From: Diphasiastrum complanatum
Taxonomy: Eukaryota > Streptophyta > Lycopodiopsida > Lycopodiales > Lycopodiaceae
Length of the DNA: 64,000 nt
Assembly (NCBI GenBank): GCA_029204225.1
Contig: CM055106.1
Span: forward strand, 41,620,368-41,684,367
Direction of reading: 5' to 3'
Position numbers and translations under genes: made by a program. The number at the start of each line of letters is the position of its first letter. The stretch's first letter is position 1. Shown here one piece after another: positions 37,197 to 47,850 of this stretch. The notes below the pieces were generated by a model. It had not been told where the DNA came from and searched no databases. It saw only the letters and a list, made by a program, of their open reading frames with translations.

Positions 37197-37709
37197 CTCG
37201 CATATCGAATCTCACATATCTCGCACAACTCACATATCTTTTGATGTGTATGAATACGATTCTTCGGTGTCAAGCCCTCTGTTGTGTCTGCTATACTCAA
37301 ATGCCTGGGAAAGCAAGCCCCCGTTGCAACCATAGTTGTTAAATGCCTGAGCACAATTTACAAGTTGTTGCTCAGACAGAATCAACATCTTCCTCGTAGA
37401 CTGTGCAGAGCAGCTTCCAGAGCACCCGTGGTACTAGAGCAAAAGCCAACGAAGATAAAACGAACGACAAATCGGATCTTTACAATTCACACGGACATGC
37501 GAGGTGCAAAAGAGAGGGCAGATGGTTGTGATCACGGGTAAATTACCTTAATGTCCAACAAGAGCCACAATTCCCTTGGTCTTTCACTGGGCTGATGACG
37601 TCAACCTTTCGCCAGTCTTTTTGTAACCAAAAGAGCGAAGGAAATGATGTCCAACTACTTTCTAATTACATCTGATGTAGATTGTTTGTGCTGAGAAAGC
37701 ATTTCTTAC
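37196..37709. other. Helitron interior, no gene fragment identified
   Basis: Normal base composition and some coding-like stretches on the plus strand (37284-37541), but no family is recognised. Confidence 0.35.
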
Positions 37710-37822
37710 ATGGAGTGGTGGTATGGAACTGATCATGACGTGGTTGCCCTTGGTAGCAGAGCAATTCTGTGAAGCAAATAGATATGTTTGACGAAATTCC
37801 TCCCACATGAGATCGGCAAACT
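37710..37822 (-). pseudogene. unrecognised exon-like fragment
   Basis: A 113-nt minus-strand segment is bounded by a CTGACAACAG acceptor and a CAT|GTAAGAAA donor and is open in one frame (FADLMWEEFRQTYLFASQN...ISSIPPLH). Composition and splice sites suggest a real exon moved into the Helitron. I do not recognise the protein. Confidence 0.45.
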
Positions 37823-38207
37823 CTGTTGTCAGGCACAAGAGCAAAACACAATGTTAGCCTGATTTTGATTTTTTGAGACTTTGTTCACTCTATACTTAAA
37901 AGTATCATTGCTCCTTTGTCACACGGAAACGTACAATAGTTGGATTCTTGCAAGCTTCTCATTAGCGATGAGAACCTTGAATAATCAACACCAACCTAAT
38001 TCTTATGGAAAAAAAAGTGTCTCGTATCTTTTGCAAATCTAAAAAAAAAAAAATTAGAGAGAGAATTTTGATCATATATTAGATAGTAAAAAGCTTATTT
38101 TTCTAGTTATTCTATCAATCAGTATTTCATTATTTCAAGCTTTGTCAACATTCAACTTATACAGATTTGCTACTTTACTTTCACAAGCAAGAAAACAGTA
38201 ATGCAAT

Positions 38208-38432
38208 TTGCAAGGTCAGGTTGGCAATGCCCTTTCAAGGCTTCTAGCATATCTAGTGCTATGTTCAGTCGTTTTTAGTTCCCTACTACTATTTTGTGGT
38301 GAGCTTTCTTCTCAAAGGCTACTTGCTCAAGGAGGCATATTAGTGCTTATAATTACCAGCACAATGCTCATTACATTGAGATATAGATGCGTGAAATTCA
38401 GGCAAGACACTATTAGGGTTGGACCTCAATAG
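38208..38432 (+). pseudogene. fragment with two predicted membrane segments, unrecognised
   Basis: A 74-codon plus-strand frame has two hydrophobic stretches (LLAYLVLCSVVFSSLLLF and ILVLIITSTMLITL) and a basic tail ending at a stop. It may be the last exon of a membrane-protein gene. It is on the opposite strand to the other fragments, and chance cannot be excluded. Confidence 0.3.
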
Positions 38433-38644
38433 ACAAAACACAACAGAATCAAGCAGAATAAAGGTTTAAAATTAAAAGGGCACCCATAACGTGCAATTGA
38501 GAAATAGAAACCTTCATCCAAACAGTTTCAAAATGTTCTGCAAAAATATAATTCATTATGCAAACCCTAGAAACTGCTCCATAGTGGAAAAACTCTAAAT
38601 ACTTATCTGCTAGCCTCTTGATCTTATTAAAAGCACCTGAGCTC

Positions 38645-38835
38645 CTACATAAAAGTCATGCGACCACCTCTTCTACTATGTTTATCGTAAGCAATGTTGT
38701 ATTTCTTCACTAACTCATTGATTGTACCAGAACATTTTGTAATTGTTGCCAAGTAAGTCATCAGAAGGGTGTCTTTATACTCCATAAGGAAAATATCTTG
38801 AAACTTAGGTGAATCAACAATTGGTAATTGACTGA
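38645..38835 (-). pseudogene. COP9 signalosome subunit 6 (CSN6) terminal-exon fragment
   Basis: After a TATTCGTAG acceptor the frame reads QLPIVDSPKFQDIFLMEYKD, then LLMTYLATITKCSGTINELV and KKYNIAYDKHSRRGGRMTFM with a stop. It matches the C-terminal helical tail of plant CSN6 (family words: FLMEYND, LLMTYLA, MNELVDKFN, YDRHSRRGGR). CSN6 is the MPN-minus (non-catalytic) subunit of the COP9 signalosome that removes NEDD8 from cullins. No MPN-domain exon is visible upstream, so this is an isolated last exon, most simply a Helitron-captured piece. The frame is intact. Confidence 0.8.
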
Positions 38836-39757
38836 CTACGAATAGGAAAGAAACTTTAATCAAACTGATTCCCCTATTCGACCATGTCAATTTATCTTGT
38901 CCTCATTTGGGACAGATGGAGCAACACCATCCAAAGGAGCACCAACGTGACCTCTTGCAAAAAGTTTTCCAATTCCTAGAGCAGCACCAGCATGACCTCC
39001 TTCAAAAAAAGAATAGTGTCTTGAGTTTCCCGCGGACAGAAAGCATAAATGAGTATTCAATGGGGCTTGGGTTTGGTAAGGTTATCACTAACTGAAGGCG
39101 GGGCAACAATACATCAGTGTGCTAACAGATTTAGTTAACTACCTTAACTTTGATAATTGTCCTTAATCAAGTGGCTCACGGCTCAAGTAGTGCTTGGATT
39201 GATATTCCAAGTTGATTCTTGATTAAATCTTCATAGGTCTCAAATACAACAATAGCCTCTATTTGCCACAATACGGAGGCAGTGAATGGCACTACTTATC
39301 CTTGGATAAAATGTGCATTTTTCATGAAGTTTAGAAATCTAGTAAGCCCGTTGATTTGAGAAAACATAAAAGTTCTTTTCAAAGGTGCAACTTTTAAAAC
39401 TGTAGAAGATCCCTTGGAGAATGTATTCCAACATGAACTCTAGACACTGTCAATAAGCTGGATTTCACAAGATAGAGAAGGGCCATTATGAAAGGAGGGG
39501 AGGTTGATAAGCCATTCATCTGCATTATTAGCTCGTTTTTTCTCCAAGCACCTCTGCTTTCAGACATTGACACAACGTAGACATAAGAACAGATGTAAAC
39601 GATGCTGTTCCAGCCTTAGGAATAAGAAGCGCAGTACTTGCAATGAACTATGGCTTTATCTTATGAAGTTGCATCATTGACTATGAAATTCAGACTACAT
39701 TGGACCAGTGACAATTCTCAGATACTTGAGGGTGAATAATCGAACTATCTTATAGGT
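38836..39757. other. Helitron interior, unassigned
   Basis: A minus-strand stretch at about 38915-39000 reads GGHAGAALGIGKLFARGHVG and may be another captured piece; its protein is unknown. The rest shows nothing recognisable. Confidence 0.35.
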
Positions 39758-40003
39758 CTAACCACTGATTGCATTCAAAACCAACCATGGATTATTGAAT
39801 GTAGATGCTAGCGAGTTGAAGGGGCGCAAACACTCAACACGAACACCACATTCAAACAAGGCAAAAAGAAGAAAAGAGCGTTTGCCATCACTGGTGGGAG
39901 CATGAGACAGTCTTTGGGCATGCACCGAAGGAAGAAATGCTCCCATTGTTAGCACTACCATCACAAACACTGCAAAGATGCGCACCATCTCCTCACTGCC
40001 CAT
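39758..40003 (-). pseudogene. arabinogalactan-peptide-like fragment (start of gene)
   Basis: ATG at 40003 begins a signal-peptide-like sequence (basic/acidic start, hydrophobic IFAVFVMVVLTMGAFLP, then SVHAQ cleavage-type site). It is followed by RLSHAPTSDGK. AG-peptides have exactly this plan: a signal peptide, then a short Pro/Ala region ending in APTSDG, then a GPI-signal helix. Here the sequence after SDGK does not continue as the GPI helix, so only the 5' part is present. Mature AG-peptides are cell-surface proteoglycan cores. Similarity is limited to a short region. Confidence 0.45.
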
Positions 40004-40026
40004 CCTCCTCCTTCCTTCCTTCCTTC

Positions 40027-40280
40027 ATAAAATCCAATCATTCCCTTCGAGCCTGCAGCTAAGGAACAAGAAGGCCAGCATGAACCAAACTGAAAAAATT
40101 CAAACTAAAGTAATGATTTCAATATTCCTGTGATGTATTCTAGCTACAGCTAGCGATGTGACTACCAATCTTTGCCCTTCTCCTACATCATTCCCTTCGA
40201 GCCTACAACTAAGGAACAGGAAGGCCAGCACGAACCAAACTGAAAAATATTCAAACTGAAGTAACGATTTTATTAGTCTC
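40027..40280 (-). repeat. 85-bp direct duplication in the AG-peptide leader
   Basis: The segment with TCATTCCCTTCGAGCCT and AAGGCCAGCA...GAACCAAACTGAAAAA occurs at about 40036-40118 and again at 40190-40274, about 95% identical. It lies just upstream of the AG-peptide start on the minus strand. Confidence 0.85.
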
Positions 40281-40454
40281 CTCCAGCTTCAAACTCATAT
40301 CCTCTATACTGATTTTCTACACAACATGACAATTTCATAGATTCATAGTGTCAGCATAAATAAATTGATTTAAGTAGTGCCAATTAAGAATGCCGCTAGC
40401 AAATACGGACCAAAAGTACGAGTATCTCTTCAAAAAGCGAAAGTAGCTAGAGTA

Positions 40455-40597
40455 TCTCTTCTAGAGGCTCGGGATGTCGGCCAACTTAGTTCTTCCTCTA
40501 GGTGGGTAGACGACTTTTGAGGGCGGTTGATACACAAGATCAAAATGGCATACCATTAATTCTTGGACCAATGGCTTGAATGTAGTTACGGCAGGGG
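40455..40597 (-). pseudogene. unrecognised coding-like fragment
   Basis: A minus-strand frame reads FKPLVQELMVCHFDLVYQPP and SKVVYPPRGRTKLADIPSL to a stop. It looks like coding sequence by composition, but the protein was not recognised. The C run (G run on plus) marks its upstream edge. Confidence 0.3.
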
Positions 40598-40735
40598 CCG
40601 GGGGGGGGGGGGGGGTGCTTAGGGCGACCCGAGTTTTGTCAAAAACACATTTCAAATTTGATCTTCTTGCCGGGGGGGGGGTGCTTAGGGCGACCCGAGT
40701 TTTGTCAAAAACACATTTCAAATTTGATCTTCTTG
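40598..40735. repeat. tandem duplication with G runs, period about 70 bp
   Basis: The unit CCGG(n)GTGCTTAGGGCGACCC followed by GAGTTTTGTCAAAAACACAT and TTCAAATTTGATCTTCTTG occurs twice without differences outside the G run (about 17 versus 10 G bases). It is probably very recent. Confidence 0.93.
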
Positions 40736-40763
40736 AATTGAATATATGTTTTAGTTACTGAGA

Positions 40764-40880
40764 TGCTTCTTGGTTTTTAAGGGGAGGCTCGAACTTGGGA
40801 CCAATGAAAGGGAGGCTCGAACTTAGGACCAATAAAACTTTGGATGCCAAGGTAACCAACTCAACCAACCCCCCTTGGGT
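40764..40880 (-). mobile_element. tRNA-derived SINE, copy 2
   Basis: On the minus strand: GGTTGGTTGAGTTGGTTACC (box A region), GGCATCCAAAGTTTTATTGG, box B AAGTTCGAGCC, a repeat of TTGGTCC-AAGTTCGAGCCTCCC, then the tail AAACCAAGAAGCAT. It is the same family as 26077-26180 but with the box B module duplicated in tandem. Confidence 0.75.
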
Positions 40881-41988
40881 TACTCAGTTAGGCAAGCAAA
40901 GGGAGGGGCGGCTCTCTACAGCTCCCAATTGTCAGAGTTGTAGCGATTGGCTTTGGGAAGACGTCTTTTAATCATCAATGTCTTGTAACTCGGCTATCTC
41001 AAGTTCTTTGGAGAGCCCTACTGCTACTACGATCAGGAGCAAGAAGCATACACAGGGCAGGGGGGTCTGACTGTGCACTGAGGCAGATATAGATTCCAAG
41101 TCTGAGCTGCAGCGGCAGCCTTAAGTAGAGCTTGTTCATTTCCTGAATTGAAGCCTCTTTTAGATGCATTTGAGAACCAGCAGAGGGGGAGAGGGACGAC
41201 TCAATCATGGAGCCCAGCCACGAAATGTGTTCAAAATAACCTAGGCTTTGTTCAAACATTTTACAAATTTGATTTCCTTGGATTTAGACGACCTGAGGGC
41301 ATTGGACAAGTTGCATCTAGCTGAAAGGGGGGTGGTCGTTTTGTCAACTACTGCAGATTTGCGCTCTTCCTCAACCATTTTCATTCCCTGCGCATTTAGT
41401 CTTCCTGCAATCAAAGACAGTACCGCCTTCAGTTATGAAAGTTATTGAAGGTTTAGACTTGCTTAAGCGTTTAATCTTCTTCATGGATCAAATCGTAGAT
41501 CATGTGCATCGGACATGATCTATGATCACTGTGCGCCACAATAAATAGAACAAATATATCAAAAATGGAACGATCAATGGAGGGAATAGAGAATCCGAGA
41601 CAGCCCCACAGGGTCATGTTGGATCCAATTGAGGATTCATTTACAAAAGAGGCGGAATATGTGAGAGATGATTGTGCGCCAGAGCTTCCATGAAAGAACG
41701 TGAAGATAAAGATTGACGAAGGGTCAACCAGGAAGATTGACGACTGATGATTTTGCGGATACCCTTAAGAACTCGTGTAGTCATCCGATGGTCAAATCAA
41801 AAGGCTTATTGACAAGTTTTATTTAAGCTGCATAAATAACAGTCTCATAAAAGCCAAGACTATTAAAATCCACTCGCCAGCATGACATTCTTTGATCATT
41901 TGTATCTGACACCAGACATTAATGATTCAAAATAAAAGAATAATGAGTCCGAATTCATCAGGCTTCAGATGTTGTTGCTTTGGAGGGA
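40881..41988. other. Helitron interior, unassigned
   Basis: Several coding-like stretches (for example minus 40999-41259 and plus 41248-41448) without recognised families. Confidence 0.3.
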
Positions 41989-42093
41989 ATATTTTTACCG
42001 GCATCAGTCTTGAGAAACACAACGTGAGGATGCTTCAGAGACAGAGCATGAAAGTGAGGCGCAAGGGTGACACCAAGTTGCGATAAAATTCGA
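41989..42093 (-). pseudogene. thioredoxin-like fragment with frameshift
   Basis: The minus-strand translation gives NFIATWCHPCA, then one frame over PHFHALSLKHPHVVFLKTDA. Together these follow the thioredoxin fold segment: a strand, the W-C-x-P-C redox site (here WCHPC rather than WCGPC), helix 2, then HVVFLKVD. One indel separates the two parts, so the piece is dead. The parent would be a thioredoxin h or thioredoxin-domain protein. Confidence 0.55.
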
Positions 42094-42389
42094 GATGATC
42101 TGCAAGTAGAGCAGAAGCGTAAATCCCATAATCATCCGACTACAAACAAACAAAAACTATTGCAGTGGGAAAAAAAACCAGCATTGGAATGCAAGTTCAA
42201 AAAATCATCAACCTCTATTGTGGCATCTGCAATTGTCCAAATGTCTTCAAACCAAACTGCAAGACCTGTATGAGCACCACATTCATCTGTAGAACAACAA
42301 TTTCAGTAACCAAAAAACTCTTCAAACTGGGCATTCACACTGCATCACTAACCTGAAGCTTCCGTCTCCCTCTTTTCCCTCTTTTCTTC

Positions 42390-42718
42390 TCACATGAAAG
42401 AATCCTTGTTGCAAAGGGACTTCTGAGAAATAGACAAAAGCCCTGAATGAGATCTCTGTCTTCTAGCCAAAGGCCATCCCAGGGGAGAAGATCCTTCTGA
42501 TGTACTGGCAACGTCATCTCCATGAGGAAGCCCACAAAGCCCATCACTGGAGGTGTTGATCGGATCACCTTCCCCAAGAGTTTCTAAGGTGATACCATCT
42601 ATGTTGGTGCTAGAGCTAACCCCATAAGTGCTAGTGCTTGGTCGTACCTGTCCTCACGTGATGTATTAACCAGATTCCTTGCAGCAAATAGTCCACGCAT
42701 TTGTTCCAGAAGATCTGC
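42390..42718 (-). pseudogene. RopGEF-like N-terminal fragment (tentative)
   Basis: A minus-strand frame contains STSEGSSPLGWPLARRQRSH and a stop. Plant RopGEFs have a serine-rich N-terminus with an SSPLGWP word before the PRONE domain, which is absent here. A second open piece (LLEQMRGLFAARNLVNTSRE, 42650-42718) lies just upstream and is followed by a GAG-GACAG|GTACG donor-like site. Assignment rests mainly on one short motif. Confidence 0.35.
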
Positions 42719-42826
42719 ATATTCAACCATTAAGTGTCAATGCAAGTTCAGAAACCGGGCCTACTTTTCAAGCAAAATCAGCGTTGTGAATCCAATTACC
42801 CGTAATCTCTCTTTGTCGATCTCTTT

Positions 42827-42936
42827 ATCAGTTCTCGAAGAAATATTTCCTTGGTGCTGTAGAAAGTGTTGATGATCAAACTCAAAAGTTGATTGATCTC
42901 AGCCTACAAGGCAAATGTCTCTACATCAGCATCAAT
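42827..42936 (-). pseudogene. HSP90 N-terminal fragment
   Basis: The minus strand reads DADVETFAL, an in-frame TAG, then [20 protein letters not shown] and FLRELI. This is the N-terminal beginning of cytosolic HSP90 (family: [32 protein letters not shown]). The TAG sits where HSP90 has a Gln codon (CAG), and Phe is replaced by Leu next to it. After ELI the match stops, before the ATP-binding NASDA motif. It is an isolated pseudo-exon inside the Helitron near its 5' end. Confidence 0.85.
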
Positions 42937-42971
42937 GGGGCCGCCATTGCCAACAATAGTCTCTCTTGCAT

Positions 42972-43112
42972 GCGCGCTCTCCTCTCCTCTCCATGTCTCC
43001 CCCTCGCGCTCTCCTCTTCTCTCCCTCGCGCTCTCTAGACGAATTCGAGATCGCCCCCTCGCGCTCTCCTCTCCTCTCCATGTCTCCCTCTCGCTCTGTA
43101 CACGAATTCGAG
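42972..43112. repeat. pyrimidine-rich direct duplication
   Basis: GCGCTCTCCTCTCCTCTCC, ATGTCTCCC and a closing ACGAATTCGAG occur at about 42974-43048 and again at 43060-43112. Confidence 0.85.
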
Positions 43113-43206
43113 GGAAAAAGTTTAAAAAAAAAAAGGGTCCCGGCAGCTCACACGCGTGACGGTAGCGTGAGCTTCTCGGAAACCAATTTCTTTTAGTATA
43201 TATAAA

Positions 43207-44330
43207 TTATTTCATATTTTATCTAATACATTAATCTGATATCAAATATTATAATTTAAATAAAATGTTTATTTATAAAATAGCAAAGTTTTTTTGATAA
43301 CTAATTTTGTTTTAGATTCATATTTTTTAAAATAATTTTTTTTTGAATTTGAATATTTAAAAGATAAAAAAATAAATTGAATTCTATTATATCTCAAAAT
43401 ATTATTAAACAAAAGTCAAATATTTAGACAACAATAGTTATCATGTATTTTATGTTTTTTTATACAATTTATCGACATACATTGAAATACTTATAATTGT
43501 TTAAATATTTATTATTGTTGTAAAGAATACAATATTCAAAAACAATCTAAAAAAACTTATATTTCCAAATTGCTATTAAATCTATATTAAGTTTACAAAT
43601 ATTTATTATTAAGTTTGTTAAGATTTTGACACATCTAATTCAATAACATAAACTAAACAACAATTAGTGAGTATGTTTTAAATAGGTTCTTATTATACAT
43701 TTATTGTAAATAATTATCATGCAAGTATTGCAGATGATATGAATAAATATTTATCATATAATTTTACAAATAGAATTTTGTTAAATTAAGATTATATTTT
43801 TATTTTATTTTGCATCGTCACAATTATATTCAATATATTTACTTATTGCGATGAAAAATGATATTTATTGATAAAAAGTCTATCTCCATATATCTTATGC
43901 TCAAAACATCATTTGAATATATTGTTACATTATGAAGCTTTCAAATCATCCGATATCATCAAGTAATTGGTAAAATATCATGGCATAAAATAACCATGAC
44001 TTAAAAAAAAAAAGACAAACCCTTTATATCACACAATATACTTGCAAAAACACTCATTACTTTCTTTTATCTTTTTATCACACTTTTAGATTTAGAAAGT
44101 AAAGATATTGCATAATATCATACTCTACCAAAATAAAACAACAAAATACTAAAGTATTAGCTTTCAAAGCTTTTTTAATCACAAAACACAAATCAAACTA
44201 ATTATCTAAACTATTTAAAATGCAAATTCATCATCAAAATTATTGTCGTTGGGCTTTCGATACTAGTTTACTATGATGATATTCCATTCATATATTGTGA
44301 TAACACATCAACTCAAAATTTGGCACACAA
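43207..44330. other. AT-rich block, right part
   Basis: About 1.1 kb with the lowest GC content of the window (roughly 15% by eye). No gene is readable in six frames. It would join 36752 directly if the Helitrons were absent. Confidence 0.55.
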
Positions 44331-44549
44331 TTCCATTCGCCACGCTAGAGCAAACACATTGAAATTTGAAGTCATTTCATTAGGGAATTTTTTTTTGCTA
44401 AATATGTAATACTTCAGTATGTGTTTTGAAGGGAATGTCTTTGAGGGGTGATTTGAGCACGTATCTCATCATTGGTGGAAATTGTTTTACGACAGGATCA
44501 CAAGTGTGGACTTAATAAATTGAACTTACTTGACTTGTATCCAACCTAA
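44331..44549. other. no feature recognised
   Basis: Transition out of the AT-rich block. Confidence 0.3.
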
Positions 44550-44720
44550 ATCACTATAAACAAGAGTACACTTCATTCACTAGTATCAATTAGAGAAGTT
44601 ATTTTTTGTTCATAGATATCAAAGGTGGTTTGTGCCTTGATCTTCTTTCATATATTGTATGTAGTGAGTCTAATATTGAGATAACTTGGGACTTGTCCAT
44701 GTATTTCTTGATGAACTTGG
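44550..44720 (-). repeat. dispersed repeat, copy 2
   Basis: Matches 19560-19745 in the same orientation (shared words TAGAGAAGTT, TTTTGTTCATA and TTGAGATA). The copy number elsewhere is unknown. Confidence 0.55.
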
Positions 44721-46308
44721 ATCTACTATTTTGATTTGACCTAAATCTAGTGCTTTTCACATGGGCTAAGTCGCTTTGCTTTTCATATGCTTGCAAAACT
44801 TGCCAAAAGTTACAAATATTTCAACCAAATGCTTATGCTAGGAGATAATGTAATCTTGCATGTGATGCCAATTGTAGTTGATTGAGATCAATTTTCTAAC
44901 TCTTTCCATCTACATCATGGGAGAAATCATTGGGTATACATTATGCATAATTTTATATGAAAGAAATTGTAATAGTTATCCTTTTAGGAATTTACTCAGT
45001 TATAAAGGGCTTGTAATACTTGTAAGGTATGTTGTATTCCATATCTCGATTACCTTGAGAATATTGTGGTTGCTGCCATGAATTCAAATATATATAAATA
45101 GTGGCCCTTTATTGTTGAGTTATGACAAAAACATGATAATCATGTTGATGTGCTCAATTTTTTCCAAAAATGTTATCAATGTCATCTTAAACAACAATAT
45201 AATGACGTTTGAGACAAGTAGCAACAAGTTGTTGGAGTTCTTCCCAAGTTTTTAGCTCGTACCTTGCTATGTGTGTGTACATGAAGCTTTCTCCAACCAA
45301 GAATCTTAGGATGTGAAGTGGATCAAAGACTATTAAGTGTAGTAGTCCATGGATTTTAAGTTAGTATATAAGGTGGGGTGTTAGTCAAACATGAATATTT
45401 GTGGTGTTATTAAAAAACACAAATTCATGTTTTATAATACTCATCTTAGAAGTCAGATAGCATGTCTCACATTCTTATAGAGTTTTGCTCTATCATGCTC
45501 TCTCTTTCAAAATTATTAGTACATGTATAGTTATGCTCTTAAACTTATGTATAGTTCATTAAACATGAAGATACATCTTTTAAGGGTGGCATATTCCAAT
45601 AAGTCCAATAAACACAGAGATACTGAGTTATTGAAATGAAATGCCAGGTTTTAGAATTCTAGTGAAGCCAAATGCAACGTTCCAAGCATCACTTTCCATT
45701 TTGTGATAGTAGAATTTTTTTAGTTTATTTCAATAAAGAAGGTCCTAGTATGGTCTATCACTAAAGACAATTAATTCACTTCATTTTGGGATCAAAGAGT
45801 TTTTTTTTTTTCTATGCTATTTTTCAAGACTTGGAGTTTTGCGAGTAGATTGTTTGCGAGTTTGTGTAGTGTCAAAATTGGTTAATTTCTTCTCTATCTA
45901 TTATTCTTTATTGCATAGAGAATTTATTTCTAACGAAATTGAATGTGTTGAATTTAGACATGTAGTTGAAGCTATGCCCAAAAAAATAGGTGATCACATA
46001 TTCACATTGTGTAATTGCAAATAAACTCATTGAAATGTGTGTTCATACCATTAAACACTTGTATGTTTGAAGATAATAGGAGGGATTAAACTAAACATAT
46101 AGATGCGAAGTAGTTTCGATAGAATAAACTTTCAAATTTTCGAAAGGTGCCATTATGTCTTCAATTCACGAGACATCAACAATAATCATTCACTAACAAG
46201 ACACAACTCTTGCACCCCTAACACCACCAAGGGGCAATTGAAGGTGAAATTCGTACTATGGAATGACAGACGGTAGGCCCATTCTGTCCATTTTGCCAGA
46301 CAACTTAG
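44721..46308. other. no feature recognised
   Basis: AT-rich intergenic DNA with short frames only. Confidence 0.4.
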
Positions 46309-46506
46309 AGTGCCTTTCCATTCTCACCCCCTCACATGAGCAGAGTCATGTTTCACAACAACGCGTGTTGCTGAACATGTGAGAGAGTTTGCAATTTTTT
46401 CAGAAATTAGCTCTTGGAGAGAACGAGGACCCATTCTTTTAGGTGGAAAGATGACGTAGGGTGATGTAGCGTGCAGGTGACGGGGTGAGTATGGAAAGAG
46501 CCCCTA
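46309..46506. repeat. MITE-like inverted repeat
   Basis: The left arm GTGCCTTTCCATTCTCACCC (46311-46330) pairs with the complement of GGGTGAGTATGGAAAGAGCC (about 46482-46501) with three mismatches. The arms enclose about 150 bp. The outer limits and target duplication were not resolved. Confidence 0.6.
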
Positions 46507-47736
46507 AGGGGAGAGAATGAGCATGTCCCCCCTACCATTTCATGGCTTTATAGGCCAGGTTGGCATAATCTAGTTTCCCCTCACTATTTTGCATTTCTCT
46601 TAGAGGTGAGTCCTTCTAAATCAAAGGCACGTAATGGATACTTTGTGACTATTCTGCCCATTTTTTGAACACATTAAAAAGCAGTATATACATGTACTTT
46701 TTTTCAAAAGGAGGTCCTGCCTTTTCCAGCCTGCACGTCCGTACGATTGCGACGCTGCATGTCTTGGTTATTCAGAGTCAAACTGCTTATTATGCTTCAT
46801 AATGTACATGTGAGAAAAGTTAAAGTATCCATTACGCAATGGAAGGCGCCAGACAAAGGCCATTCTGCCAAATTAGACTTTCCAAAATTGTTTAGGCTTG
46901 GCCCCTCGGGGCCTCGCCTAAAAATGAAAATCCTTAGTGGACATGAGGTGTATATTGAAGATATGCACTTTGTGTATAGATAGATCTCTTCTACCACGGC
47001 TCTCAGGAAAATCGGCAAAGCAAAAGACTAGCATCTTCAACACAGCTTTGCAACAAAGCAACTGAAAAGACTAGCGCAAAAGAGTGAAAACAAGAGCATA
47101 GCAGATTCTCAAATGCTCATTCTCTAGCATGTTATGCAGCTGCATGATAGGCATTTCGTGTTATTTCTCGGTAATCCATATGTAAGCCCGTGCAATCGGC
47201 ACCATTCCGGATCACAGCAAAAAGTAGGAACTATTCTTTTCGAACCACACCTAGGTTGCAAGCAGCACAAGAAGTTTACCGAGAGGTGGCAAGTAAGTAG
47301 ATCGGTTCGTCTGCAACCAGCTATTTTTATGAGCTCCACATTCTTGACATGTATGCAACATACTTGAATAGCACTTGTTGGAAGATCAAATGATGCGCAG
47401 ACAACATCATTAAGAAAGCTAGAGAGTGGCGAATGTTGGAAGTTGATGTAGGTAGTTTTCCATCGCATCTTATTTATTTCTAAAGAGTGAGTTCTGCCTT
47501 TTCGCTTTTCCTTTTGTAATTAGTTATGTAGTTGCTATTTGTAAGCATTGGCTTCGACACAGACGAAGGCTGTGCTCGGCTCTTTCTCTTGACTTATGTA
47601 GTATTGTCATGAAAAGTTTATCTAAAATCATATGGCTGAAACTTCAGGTTAGGTTGCAAACCGTCAATTTTTTCAAGGTCTCTTACCTTAACGTTCCTTT
47701 TATCTTATCTTCTGTGATTTTTGTGCAGGAAAGAAG
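46507..47736 (+). other. region upstream of CDC48B, possible 5' UTR exon
   Basis: The acceptor TTGTGCAG at 47721-47728 shows that the first coding exon is preceded by an intron. A stretch ending in CTTCAG|GTTAGG near 47648 is a candidate for the 5' UTR exon. No promoter element can be assigned with confidence. Confidence 0.3.
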
Positions 47737-47850
47737 ATGTCCAAGGCGGAGGCGATGGTTGCAGGCTTGGCTGGACCCTTGCAAGCTCTAAGAGAAATTC
47801 TGTTGTGGCCTATTCTCTATGCTGAGGAAGGCAAAGCAATTGGATTGAGA
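47737..47850 (+). CDS. CDC48B: CDC48B exon 1 (coding)
   Basis: ATG at 47737, eight bases after the acceptor, gives 38 codons ending AIGLR and a GTACGTAC donor. The start is chosen because the homologous plant protein has only a short leader before the conserved LQALRE helix. No upstream in-frame ATG exists in this exon. Confidence 0.88.

Larger units (their letters stand above)
36923..43206 (-). mobile_element. Helitron (copy A) carrying fragments of several host genes
   Basis: The minus-strand 5' end near 43206 reads TTTATATATACTAAAA, followed by a subterminal region similar to copy B for about 60 bp (GGTTTC, AGCTCACG and CGTCACGC in the same order); the expected TC is TT here. The flanking base is A. 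The 3' end at 36926-36923 is CTAG, preceded by the hairpin GCCC-ATCATCAAC-GGGC and an 8-nt spacer, the standard Helitron 3' layout. No Rep/helicase gene is present, so it is non-autonomous. Between the ends lie same-strand fragments resembling HSP90, RopGEF, thioredoxin, AG-peptide and CSN6, as expected from Helitron gene capture. That one element spans the whole 6.3 kb is inference; two or more nested elements could give the same ends. Confidence 0.6.

Noticed and set aside
38645-38835. Intact resident CSN6 gene
   Set aside because: Only the last exon is readable; no MPN-domain exon lies within several kilobases upstream on that strand, and other gene fragments intervene.
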